DNA from: Candidatus Methanoperedens sp.
GTDB lineage: Archaea; Halobacteriota; Methanosarcinia; Methanosarcinales; Methanoperedenaceae
Reading direction: 5' to 3'
Length of the DNA: 57,653 nt
Assembly: GCA_026552975.1 (NCBI GenBank)
Contig: JAPMTR010000077.1
Location: forward strand, 1 to 57,653
Shown: positions 35,116-44,507 of the stretch, piece after piece
Numbering within the stretch: position 1 is the first letter of the stretch
Layout of the letters: the number at the start of each line of letters is the position of its first letter
Program-made: the position numbers and the translations under genes
The notes under the pieces: model-generated
The model's database searches: none
The model's input: only the letters and a program-made list of their open reading frames with translations
Told to the model about the DNA's origin: nothing

Positions 35116-35709
35116 ATGGACGAAACCGAACAAAAAATCCTGAATGCTGCGATAAAAGTGTTCGCCAGCGAAGGCTATGGAGGGGCAACTACCCAAAGAA
35201 TAGCAGAAGTTGCTGGTGTCAACGAAGTAACATTATTCCGGAAATTCCAGTCAAAAGAGAACATACTTCGAGCAGTCATAACCAGAAATCGGGAAATAAT
35301 TCTCAAAATCCTTGACTCGGTATTGCAGATAGAAAAAGAAGAGGATATTGAAACGAGTCTTCGCACCCTTGGCAGAGGTCTCCTGAAAGTAATGAGAGAA
35401 AGGGTCAACATTATGGTTATACTAATTGCAGAAGGACGCAGGAACCCGGAAGTTGCTGTGATTCTTGAGTCTGTTATAAAAATGGTAGTAGCACGCATCA
35501 GCGAATACTTTGAATACCAGATGAAAAATGGAAAAATGCGTATCATTAACTCCAGAACTGCAGCGTTGACTTTTCTTAGCTACATCTGTCACATGAGTCA
35601 GCTAAGAGGGGTAATCAGCGAAGATATCTTAGGCAATGACGAAGAGGAGTTTGATGGATTCGTGGATATATTTATTAAAGGTATTTTAAATGCAGAGGAG
35701 AAAAAATAA
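35116..35709 (+). CDS. TetR/AcrR family regulator
   Basis: A 197-residue regulator with the standard N-terminal HTH (ILNAAIKVFASEGYGGATTQRIAEVAGVNEVTLFRKFQSKENIL) and a helical ligand domain. It follows the cupin by 36 bp in the same direction. Probable targets are its own operon and the divergent exporter operon; the ligand is unknown. Confidence 0.9.
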   Translation: MDETEQKILNAAIKVFASEGYGGATTQRIAEVAGVNEVTLFRKFQSKENILRAVITRNREIILKILDSVLQIEKEEDIETSLRTLGRGLLKVMRERVNIMVILIAEGRRNPEVAVILESVIKMVVARISEYFEYQMKNGKMRIINSRTAALTFLSYICHMSQLRGVISEDILGNDEEEFDGFVDIFIKGILNAEEKK

Positions 35710-35714
35710 ACATC

Positions 35715-35963
35715 TTAACCAATTTTTTCCCCATTTTCATACACTTTTATGCATGTAGCTGGACAGCTTTCTGCAGCCTCGATGTCGCACTTCACATTGT
35801 CCATCTCCCTTTCTTCATTCTGACCTATTTTTTTTGAGCCCTTTAAATGGGAAAAACCGTCATCCGCCATCTCCCAGAATTCAGGGCACATGTTGACTCA
35901 ATTCTCGCATGCTATGCATAATGGTCTTTCGATTTCTACCTTAAACTTTGCCACATCCTTCAC
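35715..35963 (-). pseudogene. Ferredoxin with in-frame TGA at third cluster cysteine
   Basis: The minus frame from a GTG at 35963 (or further upstream) to TAA at 35715 reads as a small ferredoxin: IERPLCIACEN, TGA, VNMCPEFWEM, then later ESCPATCIKVYE. The TGA at 35898-35900 falls exactly where CxxCxxC needs its third cysteine; the intact ferredoxin at 306-539 has Cys there (CISCGTC). Otherwise the frame is open and well conserved. A single TGC/TGT-to-TGA change is the simplest reading; recoding is a remote alternative, since no SECIS element or Sec gene is visible here. Confidence 0.7.
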
Positions 35964-36108
35964 ATCCGAAATCAACTTTCAGCAATTTTCTTATTGCGTT
36001 CTTGAAAACATTAACTCCCGGCGCCCCTGCGGTCACATACACTACGCCAAGCGTATCCAGGATTAATAGCTGAGTGATCAACCACTGCGGTTCAAATTTT
36101 ACAAGATC
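35941..36108 (-). pseudogene. Degenerate coding fragment
   Basis: An open stretch without a start reads FEPQWLITQLLILDTLGVVY, then TAGAPGVNVFKNAIRKLLK and ends in GCEGCGKV. It has coding character, but upstream (36109-36300) the frame is broken by several stops on all readings I tried. It looks like the remnant of a decayed gene whose end overlaps the ferredoxin start. Family not recognised. Confidence 0.4.
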
Positions 36109-36411
36109 TTATAGGTCTGCTCAACTCCAAGGATATAAACACTATTTTCTGGCTTCCGTCCACATTATTTATCAATCAAATCACCTCATGCGCTGGATAA
36201 AGGCAATCCCACCATCAACAAGATTCGCACACAGGAGCAGGAAAATGTGCAAAGCCATTATCCGCGCCTCAATCAAAGATTCAGTGTTTGCGTTATGAGA
36301 CCTGGTCGTTCATTCAATCATGCACTGAAATGGGAACTGAAATAGTTCCAAGACCAAGCTTACAACGGAAACACTTTTTCAAGTAGACCGAATTGGAGGG
36401 ATCTGAAAGAT
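36109..36411. other. Degenerate boundary region
   Basis: About 300 bp without an intact gene, with fragments of broken frames on the minus strand. Features: a hairpin GGAACTgaaatAGTTCC near 36333-36349 between GGTC/GACC arms, and TTTTTCAAGTAGACC at 36375-36389. The latter 15-mer is also found at the start of the structured repeat near 53555. This is the left border of the accessory region. Confidence 0.4.
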
Positions 36412-36684
36412 ATGCAACAATTAGTTTCCAATGCTCCCATGAAGGGAGTAGTAAAGACACCGACCTTGATAACAGGTAAGGATGAGATAAAGCAGGAGAG
36501 GCTGTCCGCAGCTATGCTCGCTTCGCAACTTGGCATGGACTTCCCGCAAATGGGACTACCGATCGTTATGGATAATGGCGAACCGGTGGCAGTTCATGCT
36601 GAGGACCTTGTTAGTGCAAACTCCTGTTTCCTGACAGATTACTCAGGTCAGATGGTCACTGTGCAACCAATGATGGGAGGGTGA
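36412..36684 (+). CDS. Small unknown protein of accessory element
   Basis: A 90-residue soluble protein (MQQLVSNAPMKGVVKTPTLI...) with no recognised domain and one cysteine. GGAGGG lies about 12 bp before the ATG. It is the first gene of the plus-strand accessory run. The group II intron lies 90 bp downstream, so the intron does not interrupt it. Confidence 0.6.
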   Translation: MQQLVSNAPMKGVVKTPTLITGKDEIKQERLSAAMLASQLGMDFPQMGLPIVMDNGEPVAVHAEDLVSANSCFLTDYSGQMVTVQPMMGG

Positions 36685-37225
36685 CGACAAGAAGCTACAT
36701 CATGAATTGCAGAAATGCCACTCCTTCCATTCGGAGTGACCTTATTATGGCACGCGTTTTCAGTAATGAAGATGTGTGAAGCCCATGAGACAATGTGGAG
36801 AATTTCAGAGAGTCTAACTCGGAATATCTGCTAAGGTAATAATGCTATGAAGAAACGAAAGTTGAACTGTCTTAAGAGTCGTGACATTGAACAAGCGAAA
36901 TTAGACCGTAACGCTTGCACCAAAATGGTACAGAGTCTGACTATAACGCCTCCGCCCACGTTTTAGGGAATGGACATATGATTCTCGGCTTATAGATGGC
37001 TTCTAAAGCATAAATAAATTATTTGTGGTGTAGAACTTGGAAACCCCTATGCACTCCCGAATATCAGGGTAGGAACTCCGCAAGGTGTGACGAAGGTGCA
37101 GAGGGTAAAGGATACGATAAAAAGCGAATGTCAGTCAGTAATAGACTGGATAGAGGTCAACTACCTCAATCTGAAAGGATGCTAACTTATCGTTGGTATT
37201 CAATTGTGTGAACGAAGGTAAACCT

Positions 37226-38785
37226 ATGAATGTGAGAAATTCAATTACATCGAAAGATGAGATGCTTACAAACAAACAACTGAAAATCCAGTGGAATAAC
37301 ATCGACTGGAAGAAAGTTGAAAAATATGTGAATAGGCTACAGGTCAGAATCACAAAAGCAGTAAAAGAATGTAAATGGAATTTAGTAATAAGGTTGCAGT
37401 ATTTGCTAACGCATTCGTATTATGCGAAACTTTTAGCAGTGAGAAAACCCACTCGAAATAAGGGTAAAGGAACGGCGGGAATTGATGGTGAAACATGGTC
37501 TTCACCTGAGACCAAAATGAAAGCCGTTCTCAGCCTAACCGATAAAAAGTATGTCGCAAAACCGTTGAAAAGGGTTTTCATTGAGAAACATGGGACGAAA
37601 AAGAAACGACCTTTAGGAATTCCTACAATGTATGATAGGTCTATGCAATCACTCTATGCGTTAGCGTTAGAGCCGATTGCTGAAATAAATGGTGATCGAA
37701 CATCATTTGGATTCAGAAAATTCAGAAGCACGCATGATGCGTGTGAATATGCATTTCAATATCTGTGCAGGAAAGACACACCTGAATGGGTACTGGAAGG
37801 AGATATAAAAGGCTGCTTCGACAATATATCCCATCAATGGTTATTGGATAATATCCCGATGGATAAATCAATTCTAAAACAATTTCTCAAGGCAGGCTAC
37901 ATATTTGAACGCCATCTATTTCCGACAGAAGCAGGAACACCACAAGGAGGTATTATATCACCAATCCTGGCTAATATAGCTTTGGATGGGATTGGAAATT
38001 TACTTCATGATAAATACCACAAGAATAAAGATGGTAAGATATCCGAAAATCAAGCATCAAAACACAAAGTGAACTTTGTGCGATATGCAGATGATTTCAT
38101 AGTTACTGCCAAAACGGAAGAAATAGCTAAAGAAATTAAAGAGTTGATTAAAGAATTCCTGAAAGATAGAGGTCTTGAACTATCTGAAGAGAAAACAGTG
38201 ATAACCCATATTGATAACGGTTTTGACTTCCTCGGATGGAACTTCAGAAAATACAAAGGTAAACTCCTTGTCAAACCATCTAAGAAATCCATCGACAAAA
38301 TTACTGAAAAAATCAGTAACACAATCGAAAATAGTAAAGCATGGAAACAAGGGAAACTTATTGACGCACTCAACCCAATTATAACAGGATGGGCAAACTA
38401 CCATCAATCTGTTGTATCCAGTGAAATATTTAATAAACTTGATTCAAGAATATGGAATATGCTCTGGCATTGGGCTAAAAGAAGACATCCAGGTAAACCT
38501 AAGCAGTGGATTGCCAATAAATACTGGCATCCGCGTGGAAATAGGAAATGGACATTTTCTGAGGAAAATAAACAACTGAATCTTCTATCTGATACAAAGA
38601 TAGTCAGACATATAAAATTGAAGTTAGATATGAATCCTTATCTAGACAAAGACTACTTTGTTTTAAGAAGGCTAAAACTTCGAGCCCGAAAATTAGCCGA
38701 TACGGCAAAGAAAACGTGGGATAAAACGAAAAAGATATGCATACCTAAAACTGAGACCATGACAAATAACTGCTGCCCGATTTGA
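37226..38785 (+). CDS. Group II intron reverse transcriptase/maturase
   Basis: About 519 residues from the ATG at 37226 (the frame is open from 37193). RT motifs in order: GKGTAGIDG, KKRPLGIPTMYDR, FGFRKFRSTHDA, GDIKGCFDNI, GTPQGGIISPILANI and the catalytic VRYADDFIV. A maturase X domain follows (GFDFLGWNFRKYKGKLLVKPS). The C-terminus ends in NNCCPI; I see no complete HNH endonuclease, so target-primed retrohoming through second-strand cleavage may be absent. Confidence 0.92.
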   Translation: MNVRNSITSKDEMLTNKQLKIQWNNIDWKKVEKYVNRLQVRITKAVKECKWNLVIRLQYLLTHSYYAKLLAVRKPTRNKGKGTAGIDGETWSSPETKMKAVLSLTDKKYVAKPLKRVFIEKHGTKKKRPLGIPTMYDRSMQSLYALALEPIAEINGDRTSFGFRKFRSTHDACEYAFQYLCRKDTPEWVLEGDIKGCFDNISHQWLLDNIPMDKSILKQFLKAGYIFERHLFPTEAGTPQGGIISPILANIALDGIGNLLHDKYHKNKDGKISENQASKHKVNFVRYADDFIVTAKTEEIAKEIKELIKEFLKDRGLELSEEKTVITHIDNGFDFLGWNFRKYKGKLLVKPSKKSIDKITEKISNTIENSKAWKQGKLIDALNPIITGWANYHQSVVSSEIFNKLDSRIWNMLWHWAKRRHPGKPKQWIANKYWHPRGNRKWTFSEENKQLNLLSDTKIVRHIKLKLDMNPYLDKDYFVLRRLKLRARKLADTAKKTWDKTKKICIPKTETMTNNCCPI

Positions 38786-38803
38786 AAGGGTGATTGAATG
38801 CTT

Positions 38804-38837
38804 GAGCCGTATGCGATGAAAGTCGCACGTACGGTTC
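38804..38837 (+). ncRNA. Group II intron domain V
   Basis: A 34-nt hairpin with the GAGCCGT/ACGGTTC outer stem, a GCGA/TCGC inner stem and a GAAA-type loop: the catalytic domain V shape. It lies 18 bp after the RT stop codon, its standard position. Confidence 0.85.
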
Positions 38838-38922
38838 TTAGAAGAGACGGGGCGGGAAACCGCTCTTTCTTATTCGACATAAACCCATCATTTTTTTTTT
38901 TGATAACAAGTTAGAAGGTGAA

Positions 38923-41411
38923 ATGATGTTAGAAACTACTGAAGATAGCGCAGCTTCCGCCCTTGCGGTGTCTGTGCCCGTAACAGCGCCGTTATGGAAA
39001 ACACCACGCTCTGTTGCAGATACACAGAGCCCAATAAAGCTGGAGACGGTGACGGACTTCGATTCTGGTTTTATTCCATACGAGATAGAGTATGGGGTGG
39101 TTATGGATCAGCTTTCCAGGATATATAAAAGCTGGAAGTCAACGATACGAGAATATATCGCAAATGCGGAAAGCGCCTGCATCTCTACGCTTAAGCTTGA
39201 CCCAAACTATGTCCCGGAGATAAGAGTGGAGTATAATCCAGAGCAATGTCTCCTCACAATAGAGGATAACGGTATCGGGCTATCAAAGAAAATGTTTATG
39301 GAGGTATTCCGGTACTTTGGCAGGTCAAGGAACGCTTTTGATCCATCGGTTTCGGGGATGTTCGGCTTAGTGCCAAGTCATTCGTTATGCTCGTCGGTGA
39401 CAAGGGCAGTATGGTTATTCATACAAAGAGCAGAGAGACCGGCGAGTGCTATAAGATGTATGCCCGTAAGGTCGGATTCGATGTTTTGCCTCATGAGGAT
39501 AGAGGCTACGGTACATCCTTTATGTTCATTCACGATCCTGGCTTCAACAAGCTGGACGTTGTCAAGGCTATAGGCGAATTCTCACGGTATGTGAGGATCC
39601 CGGTGAGATTCACGATATCAGGAAGTCCGGTGAAAGTCCCCAATCCCGATACCTCAAGACATTATGGCGTAACCGTTCCTGCAGAGCTCGTCCTCACGCC
39701 CTCTGGACCTACCGTAATATCAGGGCTATCACCGATGGTAGTCTTGAATAAGAAGATCAAAGACCTTAATGCTTCACGAACTGGCTACAGGTCTGATGAG
39801 AATGCCACGGAGTATATCAAGCTCCATTTTGACACAGAGCATTACGAATTCAGGGGTTTGATACAGGTTAATGTTACTGACGGAACCTTGACCAGTAGAA
39901 ACAACGCTGACGGGGTTGCATCTCTTCTACTTATCAGCATGCCTACGGAGGACGTTGTAACTGAATTGTTTACAAAGGCGGTTATCAGGATAAAGTCAGA
40001 AACAGGCCCTGACTGGCTGCCTAAACCAACGCCAGATAGGGAAAGATTTGAGGAGTCCTCTAAAGCAGCTTTTATCCAGAAACTTAACTCTGACATAGTC
40101 GAACGACTCCCAACACTTCACGGCGAGTCGCTATATAGCCGTAAGAAAGGCGAACCTTTAGAGCCAGGGAGTTTCGAAGGAATAGGTAAGATAGAATCTT
40201 ATAAGGACTTTTTCTCTTTGACTACTACACAGAAAGCAGTCTGGAAGGGATTGTATCACACTAACGAGTTCAAGGAACACATACCTCCTTCTACGATGTC
40301 TATTCTTGACGGTCTATTTCACCGTGTTGAAGAATGGACTACTCATTCGATCAGACGCAGGCACTATAATTCTGGCGGGAAGGATACGATGCATGAGGCT
40401 ATCGAAGAGGTGATTGACAAAGGGAACCTTGTTTACATAGCGCCGGTTAATGCAAAGAGATCAGCTTCCATGAGAACCCGATGTACGACCGCACAACGCA
40501 GGGGCGATGTTGTCTTGCGTTCTCCGGCGCTATCCGCAATACCGCTTGCTTTGAAAGAGAACATCCCCATTTTCCGGGACCTATTGGAGGTCGAGCTAGA
40601 GAAGATAGAGAAGTCGAATGATCAAGTAATTACCCATACAGTGGATGTGACATCCGGTTATGGCTGGAATCAGCAGACCAAGAGAAGTTCGGATTCGACA
40701 CATATCAGTAAAGTGGCTGAACTTGAGAGAGGCAAAGCAGTAGCGTTTCCTGCAAGTGAGAATATAAGCGAGTATATCAGCCTGCTTGAAGCGCCTATGC
40801 ATACCTGTCACGTCAAGTTGTTTAAGGCAACAAGGTCACAAATCAAATGGCTGACAGGGAACTCAGAAATACTCCCGATCCAAGATTATGTGGCCTGGGC
40901 AAAGAGACAGACATTGGCTACCAGCAAAGGAAAGATCCCAATAGGTGACCTTATAACGGATCGGTCTTGCGTCTTTCATTCTGTAGGTAAAGAGGCTGGC
41001 CTGAGGCTGACTAATGCTCTTCGAAGTCGTGATGATGTGACGTATGTTCCTCTGACGGACGTGAATTACTTCAAGGTCGCGGCTGTGCTTCATTTCAATA
41101 AGCTGGATGTTGAAACCAATGCCCTCAAGAAGAAGGTCGTGGGTTCAGTAAAGCTGGCAGAAGCATTGGGTTTTTACAACATCAAAAAAGGAAATACTCC
41201 TGATAAGACTGCTTTACTATTATATTCCAGACTCATGCTGGAAGACCTGAAGGATCAGGAAGCGATCGTGTCAATAGTTGATGTTCCGTCAACTGAACTG
41301 ATACGGATTATTGATATGATGGTTAAGTTCAGGCTGGAGACAGTGAATCATAAGAGCATATCAGCCAGGCCAGAAGTACTGGGGCAGTTCTTTGGCATTG
41401 TGGAGGGATGA
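38923..41411 (+). pseudogene. GHKL (rIIA-like) ATPase, frameshifted
   Basis: Two overlapping frames form one protein of about 829 residues. The first frame has STIREYIANAESA (Glu77, Asn81), EDNGIGLSKKMF (115-) and SGMFGL; the second frame continues ..AKSFVMLVGDKGS from about 39370. Adding one base in TTAGTGCC (39367-39374) restores SGMFGLGAKSF, the GHKL G2 box. The ATPase domain resembles phage rIIA and Hsp90-like proteins rather than Topo VI-B. The remaining 500 residues are unknown. So this is a broken gene, a sequencing error, or a programmed shift; the rest of both frames shows no further damage. Confidence 0.78.
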
Positions 41412-41414
41412 TCT

Positions 41415-42143
41415 TTGGAAGACCGATTTACCAGGGTTTTGAACATCACCCCTAACGCTATATTACTGCTTGAGCACAGCGAAGACGGTAAGGATACTAC
41501 AAGACTGATACCTGCTAACACCTTTAACACCCTGAAATATGCGATGAAGGGTTCGTTTGAGGGTATGATCGGAAGAAGCCATACCAGGATACACATTGGG
41601 GATAACTGTTTGATATCCCCGACCACTCAGGAATATGTATTCTGTCTTGAGTATGACGGGATGCTCGTCCATACGACCCCTGATGCGGATAAACAGGTAT
41701 GTGAGGCGATCCTGAAGGCTTATACTGAGCAGGATTTCAAACCTTTCATCAAGCTTTTCAACGACCTATATTCAAAACGTCAAAAAGGCGAGTTCCTTGA
41801 GTTGTTTATGGTTGCCCTCGGGCAAAGGGTCGTTTCAGCAACAATAGACGGGCTGAACGGATACATTGTGGACAAGGAGTTCTTTGTAGCTCAGAACGGC
41901 AACGCTTACCGTATATTGCCCCCGGATGACAGTAAGGATCCGAAGCCTGTTCCCAGCAATTTGGCGTTTCTGTGTATTGTACCCAGGAATCATCAGATAA
42001 AGCCGATGAATCTCATGTATAACAATGTGAGGATTGTGCTCGGACAACAGGAGCAGATATTCATTAGCAAGATAATGATGCTCCTCAACCGGGAGAAATA
42101 TAAAGGTGATACGGTGTTCTGGGGGCAGATCAGCAGGAAATGA
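41415..42143 (+). CDS. Unknown protein paired with GHKL ATPase
   Basis: A 242-residue soluble protein, probably starting at TTG 41415, as GGAGGG lies 7 bp before it and no good ATG is near. It follows the GHKL gene by 3 bp, the place rIIB has next to rIIA in T4, but I do not recognise rIIB sequence. FIKLFNDLYSKRQKGEFLELF in the middle is helical; LDGLNGYIVDKEFFV-type text follows. No catalytic motif. Confidence 0.7.
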   Translation: MEDRFTRVLNITPNAILLLEHSEDGKDTTRLIPANTFNTLKYAMKGSFEGMIGRSHTRIHIGDNCLISPTTQEYVFCLEYDGMLVHTTPDADKQVCEAILKAYTEQDFKPFIKLFNDLYSKRQKGEFLELFMVALGQRVVSATIDGLNGYIVDKEFFVAQNGNAYRILPPDDSKDPKPVPSNLAFLCIVPRNHQIKPMNLMYNNVRIVLGQQEQIFISKIMMLLNREKYKGDTVFWGQISRK

Positions 42144-42146
42144 AAA

Positions 42147-42383
42147 ATGTATGACGAAGAAGATTGTCCAGAGCGTGTTGATAATCCACTGCTTATGACC
42201 GGAGTGGAATTCAAGATGTGGTTGTCTGGCAGAGGTGTTGATTCTGTAGGGATTCCACCAGGATGCCCAATTCAGAGAGCTGATTTGCTGTTGGAAGTAT
42301 CGTCAACAGGAAAAGTGTCTCACTCAGAGATAGGCAGCTACCTCTCTGAGATCGGTCTAATGATGCCGATAAGGGAAACCTGA
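42147..42383 (+). CDS. Small unknown protein
   Basis: A 78-residue acidic protein, 3 bp after the preceding gene. No recognised domain. Two cysteines, one in the IPPGCPIQRAD segment. Its short spacing fits a translated gene of the element operon. Confidence 0.6.
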   Translation: MYDEEDCPERVDNPLLMTGVEFKMWLSGRGVDSVGIPPGCPIQRADLLLEVSSTGKVSHSEIGSYLSEIGLMMPIRET

Positions 42384-42419
42384 TTCACAGGGGATAAAAG
42401 AAGAGATAGAGGAGCATTT

Positions 42420-43265
42420 ATGAATGAAACAAATGATGTAGCGGACGCTACGCAACCAACAAGAGAAGAGATGATCACTTTTCTGAGGGGTCATTTCAGG
42501 TACTATACGATGAATTCATGGAATAGATCAACAAGCTATGCCATGAAAGTAAAAATAAGCAATCTTGGTCTCACAAGAGAACAGGAGTCCAATGCATACG
42601 ATCTTATCTATGTCGAGGATACGTTTCTTGAAATAAATGAGAGGATAAGAGAGTTTAGTGAAGAGAACAGCTATCGATATCAAGAATGTTTCAATGGTAG
42701 AAGCAGTGGATATATCGTATTGATACAGGGCGGCAGGGAGCCAAGTGGATATCAGTCTTTTTGCACAGAATGCGGTCAGATGAATTATAAGAAAGTCTTG
42801 CCCCTCGCAGAGACTCCAGAGGATAAAGTCAGGAACTATATCCGAGTCAAGAACTGGTGGACTCCGGATGTATACATCCAGCAGGAAGAGGTCACCAAAC
42901 ATGGTCTCACTACAGAAAGAGTTCTGGAGATAGTCAAAGAAGTCAAAGCAGAGAAAACGGAATATTCAGGAGACGCTGCCTGTGGAAAATGTGGCGCAGT
43001 TGCACGAAAGAATTTTGCTACCCCCCATCAACGAATATATACAAAAGGTATCGGTACGGATGAGGATGCTGATTTCGAAAACGAGGATGAGTGGGATCTT
43101 GGTTCTATCAAGGATAGATATGATCTAGTAAAATCATTTGATAAGATGGTAGATGACTGTATTGAGATATTCAAGTCGGTTTGTAAAAATTACAGAGTGG
43201 CAGAGATAGAAGTACCATGCACACGGAAGGTAAGGATACTTGAGCCCATAGCAGCGGAGGCATAA
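42420..43265 (+). CDS. Phage-type protein with two CxxC knuckles
   Basis: A 281-residue protein. The first half (FRYYTMNSWNRSTSYAMKVKI, then NGRSSGYIVLIQGG) has the look of a protein family I associate with bacteriophages, unnamed to my knowledge. Two zinc-knuckle parts follow: CTECG near 117 and CGKCG near 188. An acidic stretch (DEDADFENEDEWD) precedes the C-terminal domain. GATAGAGGAG precedes the ATG. Function unknown. Confidence 0.72.
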   Translation: MNETNDVADATQPTREEMITFLRGHFRYYTMNSWNRSTSYAMKVKISNLGLTREQESNAYDLIYVEDTFLEINERIREFSEENSYRYQECFNGRSSGYIVLIQGGREPSGYQSFCTECGQMNYKKVLPLAETPEDKVRNYIRVKNWWTPDVYIQQEEVTKHGLTTERVLEIVKEVKAEKTEYSGDAACGKCGAVARKNFATPHQRIYTKGIGTDEDADFENEDEWDLGSIKDRYDLVKSFDKMVDDCIEIFKSVCKNYRVAEIEVPCTRKVRILEPIAAEA

Positions 43266-43266
43266 T

Positions 43267-43674
43267 ATGGCAAAAGAAATGTATGCAGTTGTGCATCTGT
43301 TTCAAGGGATAGTCCATGAGATAAAGATCTTCCCGGAATGGGATAAAGCAAGAGAGGCTGCCGACAAGAAGATAGTCGAGGAATACGGTGAGTTGGTTGA
43401 GGAACAGAACGGCGATAACGAGATTATTCTGGAGCAAGCAGAGTTAGTCGCAGATCGCCATGACAGCGGTGTCTTGCTCGACAAAGCATCGATAAGGAAC
43501 GCCCTGATAGACCGAATGGAACGTGGTGGTGTGGCAGTCAAGCGTAGTCCAGACTTTGATAAGCAGACTGAAGACTATTATCTGCATATTGAGGACGCTC
43601 TGACTGGATTCCTTGACGATCAGTACAACATGATCGTAGAGGATCAAGAAGATGAGGCTAAGAAGGAGGAATAA
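43267..43674 (+). CDS. Acidic unknown protein
   Basis: A 135-residue strongly acidic, helical protein with no cysteine. It starts 1 bp after the previous stop and its stop overlaps the next ATG (TAATGG). No recognised domain. Acidic small proteins are common in phage operons, but no specific role is visible. Confidence 0.65.
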   Translation: MAKEMYAVVHLFQGIVHEIKIFPEWDKAREAADKKIVEEYGELVEEQNGDNEIILEQAELVADRHDSGVLLDKASIRNALIDRMERGGVAVKRSPDFDKQTEDYYLHIEDALTGFLDDQYNMIVEDQEDEAKKEE

Positions 43675-44069
43675 TGGCTAAAGAGCTCACAGACATCGAC
43701 AAGGCGATAGTAATACTGGAAAAGACACGAGACGGAGATGAATTGGATCCAAAGCTTTTGGGATTGGTCGAGCTTGCGGTGAACGGGCACTTAAACAACG
43801 TGGGAAAAGATGCGTTCGAGGGGCTTTATCTGGAAGTTGTGAAGGGAATTTATAAGCGCCCATGGTTTCACGGCGTAGAGCATTTGGTAATAGACCATGA
43901 GGGATACGTCTATTGGAAGGGCAATAAGGTAGAGCATTTCACACTCAGGTTCGCTTATAAAGACTCTGCACAGAAGCAGGCCGTCGAACTCGGTAGAAGA
44001 TGTAAGATAATTGAGGATAAAGGGATTGTTCCTTCGATAGGTAATGCTGTTTGGAACTGGAAAGAGTAG
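43674..44069 (+). CDS. Unknown phage-like protein
   Basis: A 131-residue soluble protein; the stretch RPWFHGVEHLVIDHEGYVYWKGNKVEHFTLRF is its most regular part, with several aromatic and His residues. I associate this pattern with uncharacterised phage proteins but cannot name a family. Its start overlaps the previous stop. Confidence 0.65.
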   Translation: MAKELTDIDKAIVILEKTRDGDELDPKLLGLVELAVNGHLNNVGKDAFEGLYLEVVKGIYKRPWFHGVEHLVIDHEGYVYWKGNKVEHFTLRFAYKDSAQKQAVELGRRCKIIEDKGIVPSIGNAVWNWKE

Positions 44070-44092
44070 TTTGTCGGATTCGGAAGTATAAT

Positions 44093-44338
44093 ATGTCAAT
44101 AACATTGAGTAAAGTGGAGTATACATACTTTGGTAGTATCACTTCAGAGTTCGCGGATTTTCTGGATTCGATTGCCAGCGATGTCACACCAACCAGAATG
44201 CATCTATCGATGGATGATAAGTACCGGATAGAAAAGCTAAAGAGTTATGTCAAATCCCACCCGGATGATGCAGATAGTGTAGAGTATATCCTGAAAGATG
44301 TAGAAAAGAACGGCAAGATTGACATAGCCTGGGGATGA
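44093..44338 (+). CDS. Small unknown protein, end of first element run
   Basis: An 81-residue protein from the ATG at 44093, chosen because GGAAG lies 8 bp before it (the frame is open from 44051). HLSMDDKYRIEKLKSYVKSHPDDADSVEYILKDVEKNG is helical. No family recognised. It is the last plus-strand gene before the minus-strand radical SAM gene. Confidence 0.6.
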   Translation: MSITLSKVEYTYFGSITSEFADFLDSIASDVTPTRMHLSMDDKYRIEKLKSYVKSHPDDADSVEYILKDVEKNGKIDIAWG

Positions 44339-44507
44339 GTTCTGGTCGGAATTTTATTATAGATTCGTTCCTCCCTGATACATTCGTTGTTTATTCAATC
44401 ATTTGTGGGTTGTTGTTATTGTTTCACTTGTGCGAACCTAATCGAAAAGTGAATTCACCAATTAACATGTCAGAAAAGTCAGGAATAAATCATGACTGAT
44501 AATATAA

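Larger units (their letters stand above)
36774..38878 (+). mobile_element. Group II intron with reverse transcriptase
   Basis: A self-splicing retroelement of about 2.1 kb. The proposed 5' end is GTGTG at 36774, matching the GUGYG consensus. The 3' part has domain V (GAGCCGTATGCGATGAA...GTACGGTTC, 38804-38837) and a domain VI hairpin around AGAGACGGGGCGG...CCGCTCTTT, ending near CGAC at 38877. The ORF lies in domain IV. The flanks have no interrupted gene: a CACTCC/GGAGTG hairpin lies 40 bp upstream and the GHKL gene starts 45 bp downstream. The exact ends are estimates. Confidence 0.85.

Noticed and set aside
36090-36100. GCGGTTCAAAT, resembling a tRNA T-arm near the left element border
   Set aside because: No matching stem, anticodon arm or acceptor stem nearby; it lies in a decayed coding fragment, so no tRNA attachment site is claimed.
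38923-41411. Topoisomerase VI subunit B
   Set aside because: The GHKL ATPase boxes fit in general, but the FGLGAKSF form and the lack of a recognisable TopoVI-B transducer or subunit A gene nearby favour an rIIA-like protein.
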